Assembly (NCBI RefSeq): GCF_030504625.1
Contig: NZ_JAUKWH010000001.1
Location: forward strand, 279,653-343,652
Origin: Neisseria sp. MVDL19-042950
GTDB lineage: Bacteria; Pseudomonadota; Gammaproteobacteria; Burkholderiales; Neisseriaceae
Reading direction: 5' to 3'
DNA length: 64,000 bases
Numbering within the stretch: position 1 is the first letter of the stretch; every line of letters begins with the position of its first letter. The notes below the pieces were generated by a model. That model had not been told where the DNA came from, ran no database searches, and saw nothing but the letters and a program-made list of their open reading frames with translations. Shown here in pieces: positions 26,952 through 36,228 of this stretch. The translations under genes were made by a program, and so were the position numbers.

Positions 26952-29231
26952 ATGAATGCAGCAAACAACCTGAAAGTAACCAAACGCGACGGCCGTTTGG
27001 AACCGTTGGACCTCTATAAAATCCACCGCGTCATCAACTGGGCGGCAGAGGGTTTGGATAACGTTTCGGTATCTCAGGTTGAGCTGAAATCGCACATCCA
27101 GTTCTACAACGGCATCCGCACCGAAGATATCCATGAAACCATCATCAAAGCCGCTGCCGACTTAATTTCCCAAGATACGCCCGATTACCAATATCTTGCC
27201 GCGCGTTTGGCGATTTTCCATTTGCGCAAAATCGCTTACGGCGAATTCGAACCGCCGCATCTGTTTGACCACGTTTCCAAGCTTACCGAAGCAGGCAAAT
27301 ACGACCGCCACATTCTGGCGGATTACAGCCGTGAAGAATTTGAAGAACTGAACGATTATATCAACCACGAGCGCGATATGACTTTCTCTTACGGCGCGGT
27401 TAAGCAGCTTGAAGGTAAATATCTGGTGCAAAACCGCGTTACCCGCCAAATCTACGAAACGCCGCAGTTTCTGTATATTTTGGTGGCCATGTGCCTGTTT
27501 GCCAAATATCCGAAAACCACCCGTTTGGATTATGTGAAACGTTTTTACGATGCGGTTTCCACCTTCAAAATTTCCCTGCCTACGCCGATTATGTCGGGTG
27601 TGCGCACGCCGACGCGTCAATTTTCAAGCTGCGTGTTGATTGAGTGCGACGACAGCCTCGACAGCATCAACGCCACCACCAGCGCGATTGTGAAATACGT
27701 TTCGCAACGTGCCGGTATCGGCATCAACGCAGGCCGTATCCGCGGCTTGGGCAGCGAAATCCGTGGCGGTGAAGCGCAACACACCGGCTGTATTCCGTTT
27801 TTCAAAATGTTCCAAGCCGCAGTTAAATCTTGTTCGCAAGGCGGCGTGCGCGGCGGTGCGGCCACTCTGTTTTACCCGCTGTGGCACATCGAAGTGGAAA
27901 GCCTGCTGGTGCTGAAAAACAACCGCGGCGTAGAAGACAACCGTGTGCGCCATCTCGACTACGGCGTGCAAATCAACCGTCTGCTTTATACCCGCCTGAT
28001 TAAAGGCGGCAACATTACCTTGTTCTCGCCCAACGAAGTACCCGGTTTGTACGAAGCGTTTTTTGCCGATCAAGACGAATTCGAGCGTTTGTACACGCAA
28101 TACGAGCAGGATCCGAATATCCGCAAACGTGCGTTGCCTGCAACCGAACTGTTTTCACTGATGATGCAGGAGCGCGCCGGCACCGGCCGCATCTACATTC
28201 AAAACGTCGATCATTGCAACACGCACAGCCCGTTTGATCCCAAAGTCGCGCCCGTGCGCCAATCCAACCTGTGCTTGGAAATCGCCTTGCCGACCAAGCC
28301 GTTAAACGACATCAACGATCCGAACGGCGAAATAGCCTTGTGTACCTTGTCGGCATTCAACTTAGGCGCGTTGGAAAGTTTGGATGAACTCGAAGGCTTG
28401 GCCGATCTCGCCGTCCGCGCACTTGATGCTTTGCTGGATTATCAAGATTACCCCGTTAAAGCGGCCCAAATCGCCACCATGAACCGCCGTACCCTCGGCA
28501 TCGGTGTGATTAACTACGCCTACTATCTGGCGAAAAACGGCGTGAAATACAGCGATGATTCCGCTATTCCTTTGACCCACCGCACCTTTGAAGCCATTCA
28601 ATACTACTTGCTCAAAGCCTCGGTAGAACTCGCCAAAGAATTCGGTGCCTGCCCGCTGTTTAACGAAACCACCTATGCGCAAGGCAAACTGCCGATTGAT
28701 ACCTACAAAAAAGATTTGGACGCCATCTGCCAAGAGCCGCTGCATCTCGATTGGGAAAGCCTGCGTGCCGACATTGTGAAGCACGGCCTGCGCAATTCAA
28801 CCTTAACCGCCTTGATGCCGTCTGAAACCAGCTCGCAGATTGCCAACGCCACCAACGGTATCGAACCGCCGCGCGGTTTGGTGTCTGTGAAAGCCTCGAA
28901 AGACGGCATTCTGAAACAAGTGGTGCCTGAATTCGGCCGTCTGAAAAACCAATACGAACTGCTGTGGCAAATGCCTTCCAACGACGGTTATTTGAAACTC
29001 GTCGGCATTATGCAGAAGTTTGTCGACCAAGCCATTTCCGCCAATACCAGCTACGACCCGCAACGCTTCGAAGGCGGCCGCGTACCGATGAAGCAACTGC
29101 TGAAAGATTTGCTCACCGCCTACAAATTCGGCTTGAAAACCCTGTATTACCACAACACCCGCGACGGTGCGGACGATACGCAGACCGATTTGCAGGACGA
29201 CGGCTGCGCGGGTGGGGCTTGTAAGATTTAA
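26952..29231 (+). CDS. nrdA: Ribonucleoside-diphosphate reductase class Ia, alpha subunit NrdA
   Basis: 759 residues. N-terminal ATP cone (residues ~8-95). Catalytic cysteines in FSSCVLIE, SNLCLEIALPTKPLND and IALCTLSAFNLG, and the C-terminal pair GCAGGACKI that passes electrons. Reduces ribonucleotides with NrdB. The conserved TALMPSETSSQIANATNGIEPPRG is coded so that it contains the AT-DUS ATGCCGTCTGAA at 28815. NrdR boxes lie upstream. An AT-rich unknown gene separates it from nrdB. Confidence 0.97.
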   Translation: MNAANNLKVTKRDGRLEPLDLYKIHRVINWAAEGLDNVSVSQVELKSHIQFYNGIRTEDIHETIIKAAADLISQDTPDYQYLAARLAIFHLRKIAYGEFEPPHLFDHVSKLTEAGKYDRHILADYSREEFEELNDYINHERDMTFSYGAVKQLEGKYLVQNRVTRQIYETPQFLYILVAMCLFAKYPKTTRLDYVKRFYDAVSTFKISLPTPIMSGVRTPTRQFSSCVLIECDDSLDSINATTSAIVKYVSQRAGIGINAGRIRGLGSEIRGGEAQHTGCIPFFKMFQAAVKSCSQGGVRGGAATLFYPLWHIEVESLLVLKNNRGVEDNRVRHLDYGVQINRLLYTRLIKGGNITLFSPNEVPGLYEAFFADQDEFERLYTQYEQDPNIRKRALPATELFSLMMQERAGTGRIYIQNVDHCNTHSPFDPKVAPVRQSNLCLEIALPTKPLNDINDPNGEIALCTLSAFNLGALESLDELEGLADLAVRALDALLDYQDYPVKAAQIATMNRRTLGIGVINYAYYLAKNGVKYSDDSAIPLTHRTFEAIQYYLLKASVELAKEFGACPLFNETTYAQGKLPIDTYKKDLDAICQEPLHLDWESLRADIVKHGLRNSTLTALMPSETSSQIANATNGIEPPRGLVSVKASKDGILKQVVPEFGRLKNQYELLWQMPSNDGYLKLVGIMQKFVDQAISANTSYDPQRFEGGRVPMKQLLKDLLTAYKFGLKTLYYHNTRDGADDTQTDLQDDGCAGGACKI
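28815..28826 (+). repeat. AT-DUS inside nrdA, coding a conserved motif
   Basis: ATGCCGTCTGAA encodes MPSE of the motif LMPSETSSQ, which is conserved even in E. coli NrdA. The protein need and the uptake tag coincide. Confidence 0.85.
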
Positions 29232-29316
29232 GCTGGATATAATTTATTTGTATGGTTTACTAAATTTATAGATTACAGGTAATTAAAAGTGCAGCGAAAA
29301 ATCGAGGAGAGGGAAT

Positions 29317-29769
29317 ATGTCAGAATATAAATTAATTGAAAACATTATGCGGCTGTCCCAATCGGAGAATTGGTCAGAGGCTAAAATGGAGTGGAACTTA
29401 CTTCACGTTTATGAAGCAACGGAGCCTGAGCGTTGTTTGTGTGGACATTATCCAATAATTGAGTTGTGTATTTTAAAAAATAAAGTTAATAGCAATAAAG
29501 TTACAGTTGGAAATTGCTGTGTTAAAAAATTTGTTGGTTTACCATCGCATTTAATTTTTAATGGAATTAAAAGAGTAACAAAAGATAAAGGAAAAGCCCT
29601 TAATGAGGCATGTATTCATTATGGCTACAAACATGGATGGATTAATGATTGGGAATATGAGTTTTGTTGCAATACAAAAGGGAAAAGAAATTTAACTGGG
29701 AGACAATTAGAAAAACGCAAACAGATTAATGAAAAATTCATTCGAAATTTAAAAAATAAGCCAAATTAA
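29317..29769 (+). CDS. Hypothetical Cys-rich protein between nrdA and nrdB
   Basis: 150 residues, strongly AT-rich. Ribosome-binding site GAGGAGAGGGAAT. An N-terminal cluster (CLCGHYPIIELC, then VTVGNCCVKKF) could bind zinc. The C-terminal half is basic, with INDWEYEFCCNTKGKRNLTGRQLEKRKQI, a layout I associate with small phage or mobile proteins. No family is named. Its base composition differs from both neighbours, which argues for horizontal arrival; position in the nrdA-nrdB gap is where phage genomes often carry inserted genes. Function unknown. Confidence 0.7.
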   Translation: MSEYKLIENIMRLSQSENWSEAKMEWNLLHVYEATEPERCLCGHYPIIELCILKNKVNSNKVTVGNCCVKKFVGLPSHLIFNGIKRVTKDKGKALNEACIHYGYKHGWINDWEYEFCCNTKGKRNLTGRQLEKRKQINEKFIRNLKNKPN

Positions 29770-29896
29770 TTGGTCTAATTTTTAATTGAAAACAAGCCTA
29801 ATACTAATATATTAACAATAAAGTAAAATTTTCTAAAAAACGTCTTAATTATCCTAGATTTATTGAAAGTTTCCAATGTCCTGCGAACACCTAGTC

Positions 29897-31030
29897 ATGT
29901 TATACAGCACATTCAGCAAAGCAAAAAACGATGCTTTGCTGGAGCCGATGTTTTTCGGCCAGCCTGTGAATGTTGCCCGTTATGACCAGCAAAAATATGA
30001 AATTTTTGAAAAACTGATTGAAAAACAATTGTCTTTCTTTTGGCGGCCGGAAGAAATCGACGTGTCGCGCGACCGTATCGATTACCAGAATCTGCCCGAG
30101 CATGAAAAGCATATTTTCATCAGCAATCTGAAATACCAAACGCTGTTGGATTCGATTCAGGGGCGCAGCCCGAATGTGGCTTTGTTGCCGTTGGTGTCGA
30201 TTCCGGAATTGGAAACGTGGATTGAAACGTGGTCGTTTTCGGAAACCATCCATTCGCGCAGCTATACGCACATTATCCGCAATATTGTGAACGATCCTTC
30301 GGTGGTGTTCGATGATATTGTCGATAACGAATACATTATTGCCCGCGCGGAAGATATCGCCTGCTATTACGATGATTTGATCGAATATACCCAATACTAC
30401 AATCTGTTGGGCGAAGGCGAGCATCATGTGAACGGTAAGGTGGTTACGGTTAACAAGCGCGAGCTGAAGAAGAAACTGTATCTGTGCCTGATGTGCGTGA
30501 ATGTGCTTGAGGCGATTCGTTTTTATGTGTCGTTTGCCTGCTCGTTTGCTTTTGCCGAACGCGAGTTGATGGAAGGCAATGCGAAAATCATCAAGCTGAT
30601 TGCGCGTGATGAAGCTTTGCATCTGACCAGTACGCAGCATATGTTGAACTTGATGCGCAGCGGTGCGGATGATCCTGAAATGGCGCAGATTGCCGCCGAG
30701 TTGGAGCAGGAATGTTTCGAGTTGTTTAAAACGGCGGCCATACAGGAAAAAGAATGGGCGGAATATCTGTTTAAAGACGGTTCGATGATCGGCCTGAATA
30801 AGGAAATTCTCAGCCAGTACGTTGAATATATTACCAATCTGCGTATGGCAGCGGTCGGTTTGAAACCTGCTTTTGAAGGAGCGAGCCAAAACCCGATTCC
30901 GTGGATCAATGCGTGGCTGTCGTCTGATAATGTTCAAGTGGCACCGCAGGAAGTGGAAATCAGCTCTTACTTAATCGGCCAGATTGATGCCGAAGTGAGC
31001 GCCGATGATTTGGGTGATTTCGAGCTTTAA
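29897..31030 (+). CDS. nrdB: Ribonucleoside-diphosphate reductase class Ia, beta subunit NrdB
   Basis: 377 residues. Holds the diiron-tyrosyl radical: iron ligands in [17 protein letters not shown] and [14 protein letters not shown], tyrosine in [10 protein letters not shown], and the C-terminal tail [21 protein letters not shown] that docks into NrdA. The sequence is remarkably close to E. coli NrdB as I remember it, which fits lateral exchange or strong conservation. The start at 29897 ([12 protein letters not shown]) matches family N-termini; an in-frame ATG at 29876 would add seven residues. Confidence 0.95.
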   Translation: MLYSTFSKAKNDALLEPMFFGQPVNVARYDQQKYEIFEKLIEKQLSFFWRPEEIDVSRDRIDYQNLPEHEKHIFISNLKYQTLLDSIQGRSPNVALLPLVSIPELETWIETWSFSETIHSRSYTHIIRNIVNDPSVVFDDIVDNEYIIARAEDIACYYDDLIEYTQYYNLLGEGEHHVNGKVVTVNKRELKKKLYLCLMCVNVLEAIRFYVSFACSFAFAERELMEGNAKIIKLIARDEALHLTSTQHMLNLMRSGADDPEMAQIAAELEQECFELFKTAAIQEKEWAEYLFKDGSMIGLNKEILSQYVEYITNLRMAAVGLKPAFEGASQNPIPWINAWLSSDNVQVAPQEVEISSYLIGQIDAEVSADDLGDFEL

Positions 31031-31041
31031 AAACACAGTTG

Positions 31042-31089
31042 TCAGGCCGTCTGAAAGTGCAGGCGTTTCTGTACTTTCAGACGGCCTGA
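31042..31089. terminator. Paired-DUS hairpin between nrdB and yfaE
   Basis: CAGGCCGTCTGAAAGT and its complement with about 14 bases between. The two genes are only 82 bases apart, so it may be a partial terminator that lowers yfaE expression. Confidence 0.75.
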
Positions 31090-31112
31090 TTAATTTTTAC
31101 CGGACAGTCAGC

Positions 31113-31424
31113 ATGGCTTTGATTACTACCCGTGATACTGCTTTTGAACTGAAAGAGGGGGAAACTCTTTTGGAAGGGTTGGAGCGGACGGGGCATGAAG
31201 TTGAATACCAATGCCGCAGCGGGTATTGTGGTTCCTGTCGCGTTCAGATTTTATCGGGTCGTGTGGATTATGATCATTTCCCGTTAGCATTTATCGGGCC
31301 CAACGAGATATTGCCCTGTTGTTGTCGTGTTTCTGAGGCAATAGAGATAGATTGTCATATTCGTTCGCCGGAACCTGATTTGTTTGATGTGGATTTATTT
31401 GAAGATCAAACTGAAACTGATTGA
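31113..31424 (+). CDS. yfaE: 2Fe-2S ferredoxin YfaE, ribonucleotide reductase cofactor maintenance
   Basis: 103 residues. The plant-type ferredoxin pattern is CRSGYCGSCRVQ with a later C in ILPCCCRV. In E. coli, YfaE reduces the oxidised diiron centre of NrdB to restore activity. Position right after nrdB supports this role. The start at 31113 gives MALITTRD; upstream codons belong to the DUS hairpin. Confidence 0.9.
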   Translation: MALITTRDTAFELKEGETLLEGLERTGHEVEYQCRSGYCGSCRVQILSGRVDYDHFPLAFIGPNEILPCCCRVSEAIEIDCHIRSPEPDLFDVDLFEDQTETD

Positions 31425-31434
31425 GCCAATGAAG

Positions 31435-31468
31435 AAAGGCTGTCTGAAAATTTTCAGACGGCCCCTTT
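31435..31468. terminator. Paired-DUS terminator after yfaE
   Basis: AAAGGCTGTCTGAAAA (one base from DUS) and TTTTCAGACGGCC between convergent genes. Confidence 0.75.
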
Positions 31469-31489
31469 ATTAGAGAATATAAAAAAAGC

Positions 31490-31774
31490 TTACTTACAGT
31501 TTACACCTTGGATTTTAGGTGTATCACCGTCGCCTACTTTGAATGTGCATTTGATCGAATTATCGCCAGATACAGTCAGATTGGCACCGGTTAAGTTTAA
31601 AGACACAGGTTCTTTTACACCCATGCTGACTGCAGTGGCAGCGATTTTCTGCACGTTATCTTGTGTGTATGGTGTGTTATTAGAAGCTACTTTGATTTCT
31701 TTAGCCGCATAAGCGTTTGCTCCCATAGCGAGGGCCGTAACGGCAAATAAAGCAAAGAATTTGGTTTTTTTCAT
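31490..31774 (-). CDS. Small secreted protein of unknown function
   Basis: 94 residues with a signal peptide (MKKTKFFALFAVTALAMGANAYA). The mature part is only about 70 residues, with a likely disulfide (IKCTFKV and VNCK) and beta-rich pattern. Ribosome-binding site AAAGGAAACAACC. It lies just outside tssC, transcribed the same way, with about 210 bases between. A link to type VI secretion is possible but unsupported. Confidence 0.65.
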   Translation of the reverse strand: MKKTKFFALFAVTALAMGANAYAAKEIKVASNNTPYTQDNVQKIAATAVSMGVKEPVSLNLTGANLTVSGDNSIKCTFKVGDGDTPKIQGVNCK

Positions 31775-31987
31775 GGTTGTTTCCTTTATATACGGCACAA
31801 TCAATGTGCCATTAAAGGCAGAATAGGGTTAAAAGTGCCTATGTGCAAGTATCGGCGAGGTTTTTACGAGGATGTGTTGTAAGTAGGGTTTGTTTTACAT
31901 TATTTTCAATCAACAAATTTATTTGCAATAACAAGAAAAAAGCTCCCGTTTCGAAACAACGGAAGCTTTTTGTGAATGTGGTTATAC

Positions 31988-33517
31988 TTATTTTTTATCT
32001 TTCGGCATTTGTGAGACAAGAGATAGATTTACATCCAATCCTTCGATTTGGAAATGTGGACGGGCATACAGACGTACTTTAAAGAAGCCCGGATTATCTT
32101 CAATATCTTCAACGACAACTTTGGCCTCCCGTAACGGATGGGTCGCCTGCAATTCATCGCTTGGGTCGGTCATTTCTGTAACCAAGGTATTGATCCAAGT
32201 GTTCAATTCTAATTCCAGTAAGCGACGATCTTTTGTCGTACCGATATTTTCCCGTTGAATCAGTTTCAGATAATGCGCCAAGCGTGAAAGCAGGAAGACG
32301 TAAGGCAGGCGAGAGTTGATTCGACTGTTGGCCGTTGCTTCTTTTGTTTCGTACAAAGCGGGTTTTTGAGCCGAGTTTGCGGAGAAGAAACAAGCGTAAT
32401 CACGGTTTTTGTAGAAAGATAAAGGAATAAAACCAAGATTGGCAAATTCAAATTCACGGGTTTCCGGAATCAAAACTTCAGTTGGAATTTTAACTTGATT
32501 ACCGGTACCTAAATCGTACATATGGATGGGCAAATCTTCGATTAAACCGCCGGCTTGCGGACCACGGATCTGTACACACCAACCGTTATTCACAAAACTG
32601 CGAACCATGTTTGCAGCAAAGGCGAAAGATGCATTTGCCCATAGGTAACGGTCATGATCATTACCTTTAACCTGCTCTTCGTAATTAAAACTACGAACGG
32701 GTACGGTATCGCTTCCGTAAGGAAGACGGGCAAGGAAGCGGGGAAGAGTCAGGCCGATGTAGCGGGCATCATCACTTTCTCGGAAGCTTTTCCATTTGAT
32801 ATATTCCGCACGGTCTAAGTAATTGCCGATGTCTTGTATCGCAGCTACTTCGTCCATGCTTTCTTTGCCGAAAAACTCCGAACCTACCGAACCGATAAAC
32901 GGCATGTGTGCGGAAGCTGAAACACGTGAAATATTTCTCAACAGGGAAATATCTTGAGGACTACGGCCGAATTCGTAGTTAGAAATGATTGCACCGATGG
33001 GTTCTCCACCGGGGGTATCATATTCATTGGTGTAAGTGTGGAGATATAAGCCGCTTTGTATTATTTCAGGTGCATCTTCAAAATCTTGTATCAGGTCTTC
33101 TTTAGATACATCCAACACTTCAATTTTAACATTGCGACGAAAATCTGTGCGATCCACCAGAAATTTCAAACCCCTCCATGCAGATTCTGTTTTCTGGAAC
33201 GCTTCGCTATGTAGAATTTCATCCAATTGCCGGCTTATTTTTTCATCAATTCTTGCAATATGGTAATCCAAAAGACTTTTATCCAAACGCTCCACTTTTT
33301 GTGAAGAGTCTTGAATCATTTTTAAAAAAACATTAACTGCAGCAGCGATACGTTCATCGGCAGATGATTCAGACATTTTTTCATTGCTTTGAAATTGGTC
33401 AATATCGATTACCGAATCAATAGCTGATAAATTGATTTTTTTGCATAGATTTTCATATATGCTGGGAGCCTCGATATGCTCTACAACGGTATTTGTTGTT
33501 TGTTGTGTTTTTTGCAT
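31988..33517 (-). CDS. tssC: Type VI secretion contractile sheath large subunit TssC
   Basis: 509 residues, family length. Characteristic segments include SESAWRGLKFLVDRT-like TESAWRGLKFLVDRT, NYEFGRSPQDISLLRNISRVSASAHMPFI, FGKESMDEVAAIQDIGNYLD and the C-terminal ARPHFQIEGLDVNLSLVSQMP. TssC assembles with TssB into the contractile sheath around the Hcp tube. Transcribed together with tssB (40-base gap) and divergent from tssK. Confidence 0.96.
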   Translation of the reverse strand: MQKTQQTTNTVVEHIEAPSIYENLCKKINLSAIDSVIDIDQFQSNEKMSESSADERIAAAVNVFLKMIQDSSQKVERLDKSLLDYHIARIDEKISRQLDEILHSEAFQKTESAWRGLKFLVDRTDFRRNVKIEVLDVSKEDLIQDFEDAPEIIQSGLYLHTYTNEYDTPGGEPIGAIISNYEFGRSPQDISLLRNISRVSASAHMPFIGSVGSEFFGKESMDEVAAIQDIGNYLDRAEYIKWKSFRESDDARYIGLTLPRFLARLPYGSDTVPVRSFNYEEQVKGNDHDRYLWANASFAFAANMVRSFVNNGWCVQIRGPQAGGLIEDLPIHMYDLGTGNQVKIPTEVLIPETREFEFANLGFIPLSFYKNRDYACFFSANSAQKPALYETKEATANSRINSRLPYVFLLSRLAHYLKLIQRENIGTTKDRRLLELELNTWINTLVTEMTDPSDELQATHPLREAKVVVEDIEDNPGFFKVRLYARPHFQIEGLDVNLSLVSQMPKDKK

Positions 33518-33557
33518 CTTATTTCCTTGCTTCGATAAATTAGAATATTCGGTAATT

Positions 33558-34055
33558 TTATTTATTTAGGGGAGCAACTTTTTCTAATTCAGCGCGCAAT
33601 TCGTTAGATAAATTCTCATCTTTCAAAATTGCTTCCAATTCACGTCTGAAGCTCACGTCATCCAACAGATTCGATTTCAGGTCACGCAACAGATTACGCA
33701 TAGCCATTAAGGCCCGTAATTCAGGAACATTTCGGGCAATTTGCTCAGGATGGAAATCATTCATAGATTTGAAGTTTAATTGCACGTTTAAATCACCTCC
33801 TTCCGGCGATAAGGTGTTTTTAACGGCCATATCAATCTTTGGATTAAAGTCTGAGAGTACGGAATCAAAGTTATTTTTATCGATATTTACTTTTTCTCTT
33901 TCCGCAAGAGGGCGGTTATCTTGGCCGTTGCTGTAATCGCCGGCTACCAATAATTTGAGGGGCAGTTCTACTTTTTTTTGCGCTCCACCGGTGTGCAAAT
34001 CTAATTTGATGTTGATTCGTGCTGAAGGGATTTCATTTTGGAAGCTTTTGCTCAT
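33558..34055 (-). CDS. tssB: Type VI secretion contractile sheath small subunit TssB
   Basis: 165 residues. Family marks are SFQNEIPSARINIKLDLHTGGA, LPLKLLVAGDY, and LSPEGGDLNVQLNFKSMNDFHPEQIARNVPEL. TssB pairs with TssC to form the sheath that ClpV later takes apart. It leads the tssB-tssC unit; the divergent promoter region toward tssK is 154 bases and AT-rich. Confidence 0.95.
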   Translation of the reverse strand: MSKSFQNEIPSARINIKLDLHTGGAQKKVELPLKLLVAGDYSNGQDNRPLAEREKVNIDKNNFDSVLSDFNPKIDMAVKNTLSPEGGDLNVQLNFKSMNDFHPEQIARNVPELRALMAMRNLLRDLKSNLLDDVSFRRELEAILKDENLSNELRAELEKVAPLNK

Positions 34056-34209
34056 GTCGACATCCTAAAATTATTTGATACGGGTTTAAATTTTTATATT
34101 CGTTTGTGGTAAAAATATACCGTTGGTAATTCAAATTGGAGTATAAGTGTTAAAATATGTTATTGTCTACCCAGATTGATTATCGGTTATTTAAAAGGAT
34201 GACTTAACA
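34056..34209. promoter_or_regulatory. Divergent promoter region between tssB and tssK
   Basis: 154 AT-rich bases separate the two divergent T6SS units, so promoters for both must lie here. I cannot single out definite -35 and -10 boxes. The AAGGAT ribosome-binding site of tssK is at its right end. Confidence 0.5.
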
Positions 34210-35559
34210 GTGAAAATCTATAAGCCTTTGTGGGAAGAAGGTCTTTTGTTATCTCCACAGCATTTTCAACAGCAAAATCAATATGAAGAGTTTGTTTCAA
34301 GATCTTTAATCAAAATGTTGGGTAAATTCCAATGGGGTATATTTGACCAATCTTTTGACTATAAAGCTATTGAGGCAGGAAAACTTAAATTAGATGCTAT
34401 TCAGTTATGTTTTCCGGATGGTACATTCGTTGATACACGGTTAACAGGAGCAAATGTTTCTACTAGAAATTTAAGTGATATTCCTTCAGACAAAAATAGG
34501 ATTGACATTTATTTGGCGATACCTATTTGGCAAAGTAATTCAACAAATTTGGTATCGGATTCTGATAATTTGGCTGCACCAAAACGTTTTGTAAAGCGTT
34601 TTGAGCGTGTAATGGACATGTTTTCCAATGAAGAAGTTGAATTAAGTGTAGAACAATATAATTTGCAATTGAGATTTGATTTCGAGGCTAATGACGAATA
34701 TATAACTTGCCCTATCGCAAGGCTCGTTCGAAATGAAAATGGGCGGCTTATGTTGGATATAAACTACATTCCTCCTTTGCTGTTAATGGCGGGCTCGCAG
34801 TGGTTGGTTGCATATTTAAAAAGAATTTCTTCTTTATTGATGTCAAGAATTGACAGCTTATCTGCTAGAAGACGTGCCCGCGGCGGAAATTTAGTTGATT
34901 TTTCTGTATCCGATTCAACTTTATTTTGGTTTTTACACGGGTTAAACAGTATTTATCCTGAATTGATGCATCTGACACGTTACCCCGAAAAACATCCGGA
35001 AGAATTATATAAATTACTCAGCCATTTACTTGGTATGCTGTATACATATAGAATAGAAGAATCTGTTGCAGATATTGATGTATATAATCATGTTGATTTA
35101 TATGGTACTTTCAGTCGCTTGGAAAACAAAATCAGAAGTCTGTTGGATGAAGTGATTCCATCTCCTGTGATTGAAATTAATTTAGAACATTTCAAAACAA
35201 CCCAATGGCGCGCGCAAATTTTTGATAGCAGAATTGATGATAAAACAGAGTTTTATTTATCAGCACATTCCGATTCGATTTCTTTTCTCGAGCTACAAAA
35301 ACAATTACCTCTTATCAGCAAAATCGGAGCACCGGAAGATGTTGAGCGTGTAATTAACACTGCGGTTTTAGGAGTGCCGTTACATCTTCTTAATCAAACT
35401 CCTCCGGGATTGCCTTTCCGCATGGATAACGCGTATTTCAAGTTGGATCGTCATCATCCGGCGTTTCAACGTATGATGAAAACACAGGCTTGCAGTATTT
35501 ATGTGCCTGCTTCCATAACTAATTTACATTTAAATTTATATGCTGTTGTGAGTATTTAA
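34210..35559 (+). CDS. tssK: Type VI secretion baseplate subunit TssK
   Basis: 449 residues. N-terminus KIYKPLWEEGLLLSPQHFQQQ is the classic TssK signature; later SVEQYNLQLRF, ITCPIARLVRNENG and FFLEL-type C-terminal HPAFQRMMKTQACSIYVPAS. TssK links the baseplate to the membrane complex and is trimeric. The start is GTG, with AAGGA about ten bases upstream. tssL begins one base after its stop. Confidence 0.95.
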   Translation: MKIYKPLWEEGLLLSPQHFQQQNQYEEFVSRSLIKMLGKFQWGIFDQSFDYKAIEAGKLKLDAIQLCFPDGTFVDTRLTGANVSTRNLSDIPSDKNRIDIYLAIPIWQSNSTNLVSDSDNLAAPKRFVKRFERVMDMFSNEEVELSVEQYNLQLRFDFEANDEYITCPIARLVRNENGRLMLDINYIPPLLLMAGSQWLVAYLKRISSLLMSRIDSLSARRRARGGNLVDFSVSDSTLFWFLHGLNSIYPELMHLTRYPEKHPEELYKLLSHLLGMLYTYRIEESVADIDVYNHVDLYGTFSRLENKIRSLLDEVIPSPVIEINLEHFKTTQWRAQIFDSRIDDKTEFYLSAHSDSISFLELQKQLPLISKIGAPEDVERVINTAVLGVPLHLLNQTPPGLPFRMDNAYFKLDRHHPAFQRMMKTQACSIYVPASITNLHLNLYAVVSI

Positions 35560-35560
35560 G

Positions 35561-36223
35561 ATGAATAAACAATTTTTAATTAGAAGTAGTTTACGGGACA
35601 CTGCACTTGCTATATCAGCTTTGGCTTCAGGCGCATATCCGGGAAAATCATCAGCTTGGCATGCACATTGCAAAAAATTGGTAGGGCAATTTAAAGAAAA
35701 ATTGACTAGCGAGGGATTTTCAGCAGCAGATATTGAGCAGTTATCTTATGCGCAGTGTGCTTTGTTGGACGAGATTTCTTTGAAATATTTGCAAGGCCAT
35801 GAACGTGATGTGTGGGAGATGGAGCCATTACAAGTACATTTTTTCCAATCCTATCATGCTGGAGACGTTTTATGTGATCGGATAGAGGAACTTTGTAAAA
35901 GTGCCTCACCAAATCTTAAATTAGCTGAAGCTTATCTAAGTATTATGAATTTAGGATTCCATGGTCGTTATGTTTTAAACCCGGCAGAGGCAGATAAGTG
36001 GCGGAGTAATTTAAGAGAATTGGTTAATATTTCTTTAGATGGAGTAGAAACTGCAGATGGCCAATTTTTTTTCTCAGATCAAAAAGGAACACCTATTAAA
36101 GGGAAATTTCATATAAATCCTTTATGGGTTTTTGTTTGCTGTCTGTTATTGGCGGTTATTTCTTATTTTGCATTTGGAAATTATTTGGATGGTTTGGTAC
36201 AACAAATCCAGATTAAAGCATAA
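35561..36223 (+). CDS. tssL: Type VI secretion membrane complex protein TssL (DotU family, short)
   Basis: 220 residues. A cytoplasmic helical domain (SSAWHAHCKKLVGQFKEKLTSEGFSAADIEQLSYAQCALLDEISL) is followed by one C-terminal membrane helix at about residues 187-207 (WVFVCCLLLAVISYFAF). TssL anchors the TssK-bearing baseplate to the membrane. It has no peptidoglycan-binding part of its own; the next gene supplies an OmpA domain. Six-base gap to that gene. Confidence 0.92.
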   Translation: MNKQFLIRSSLRDTALAISALASGAYPGKSSAWHAHCKKLVGQFKEKLTSEGFSAADIEQLSYAQCALLDEISLKYLQGHERDVWEMEPLQVHFFQSYHAGDVLCDRIEELCKSASPNLKLAEAYLSIMNLGFHGRYVLNPAEADKWRSNLRELVNISLDGVETADGQFFFSDQKGTPIKGKFHINPLWVFVCCLLLAVISYFAFGNYLDGLVQQIQIKA

Positions 36224-36228
36224 ATATT

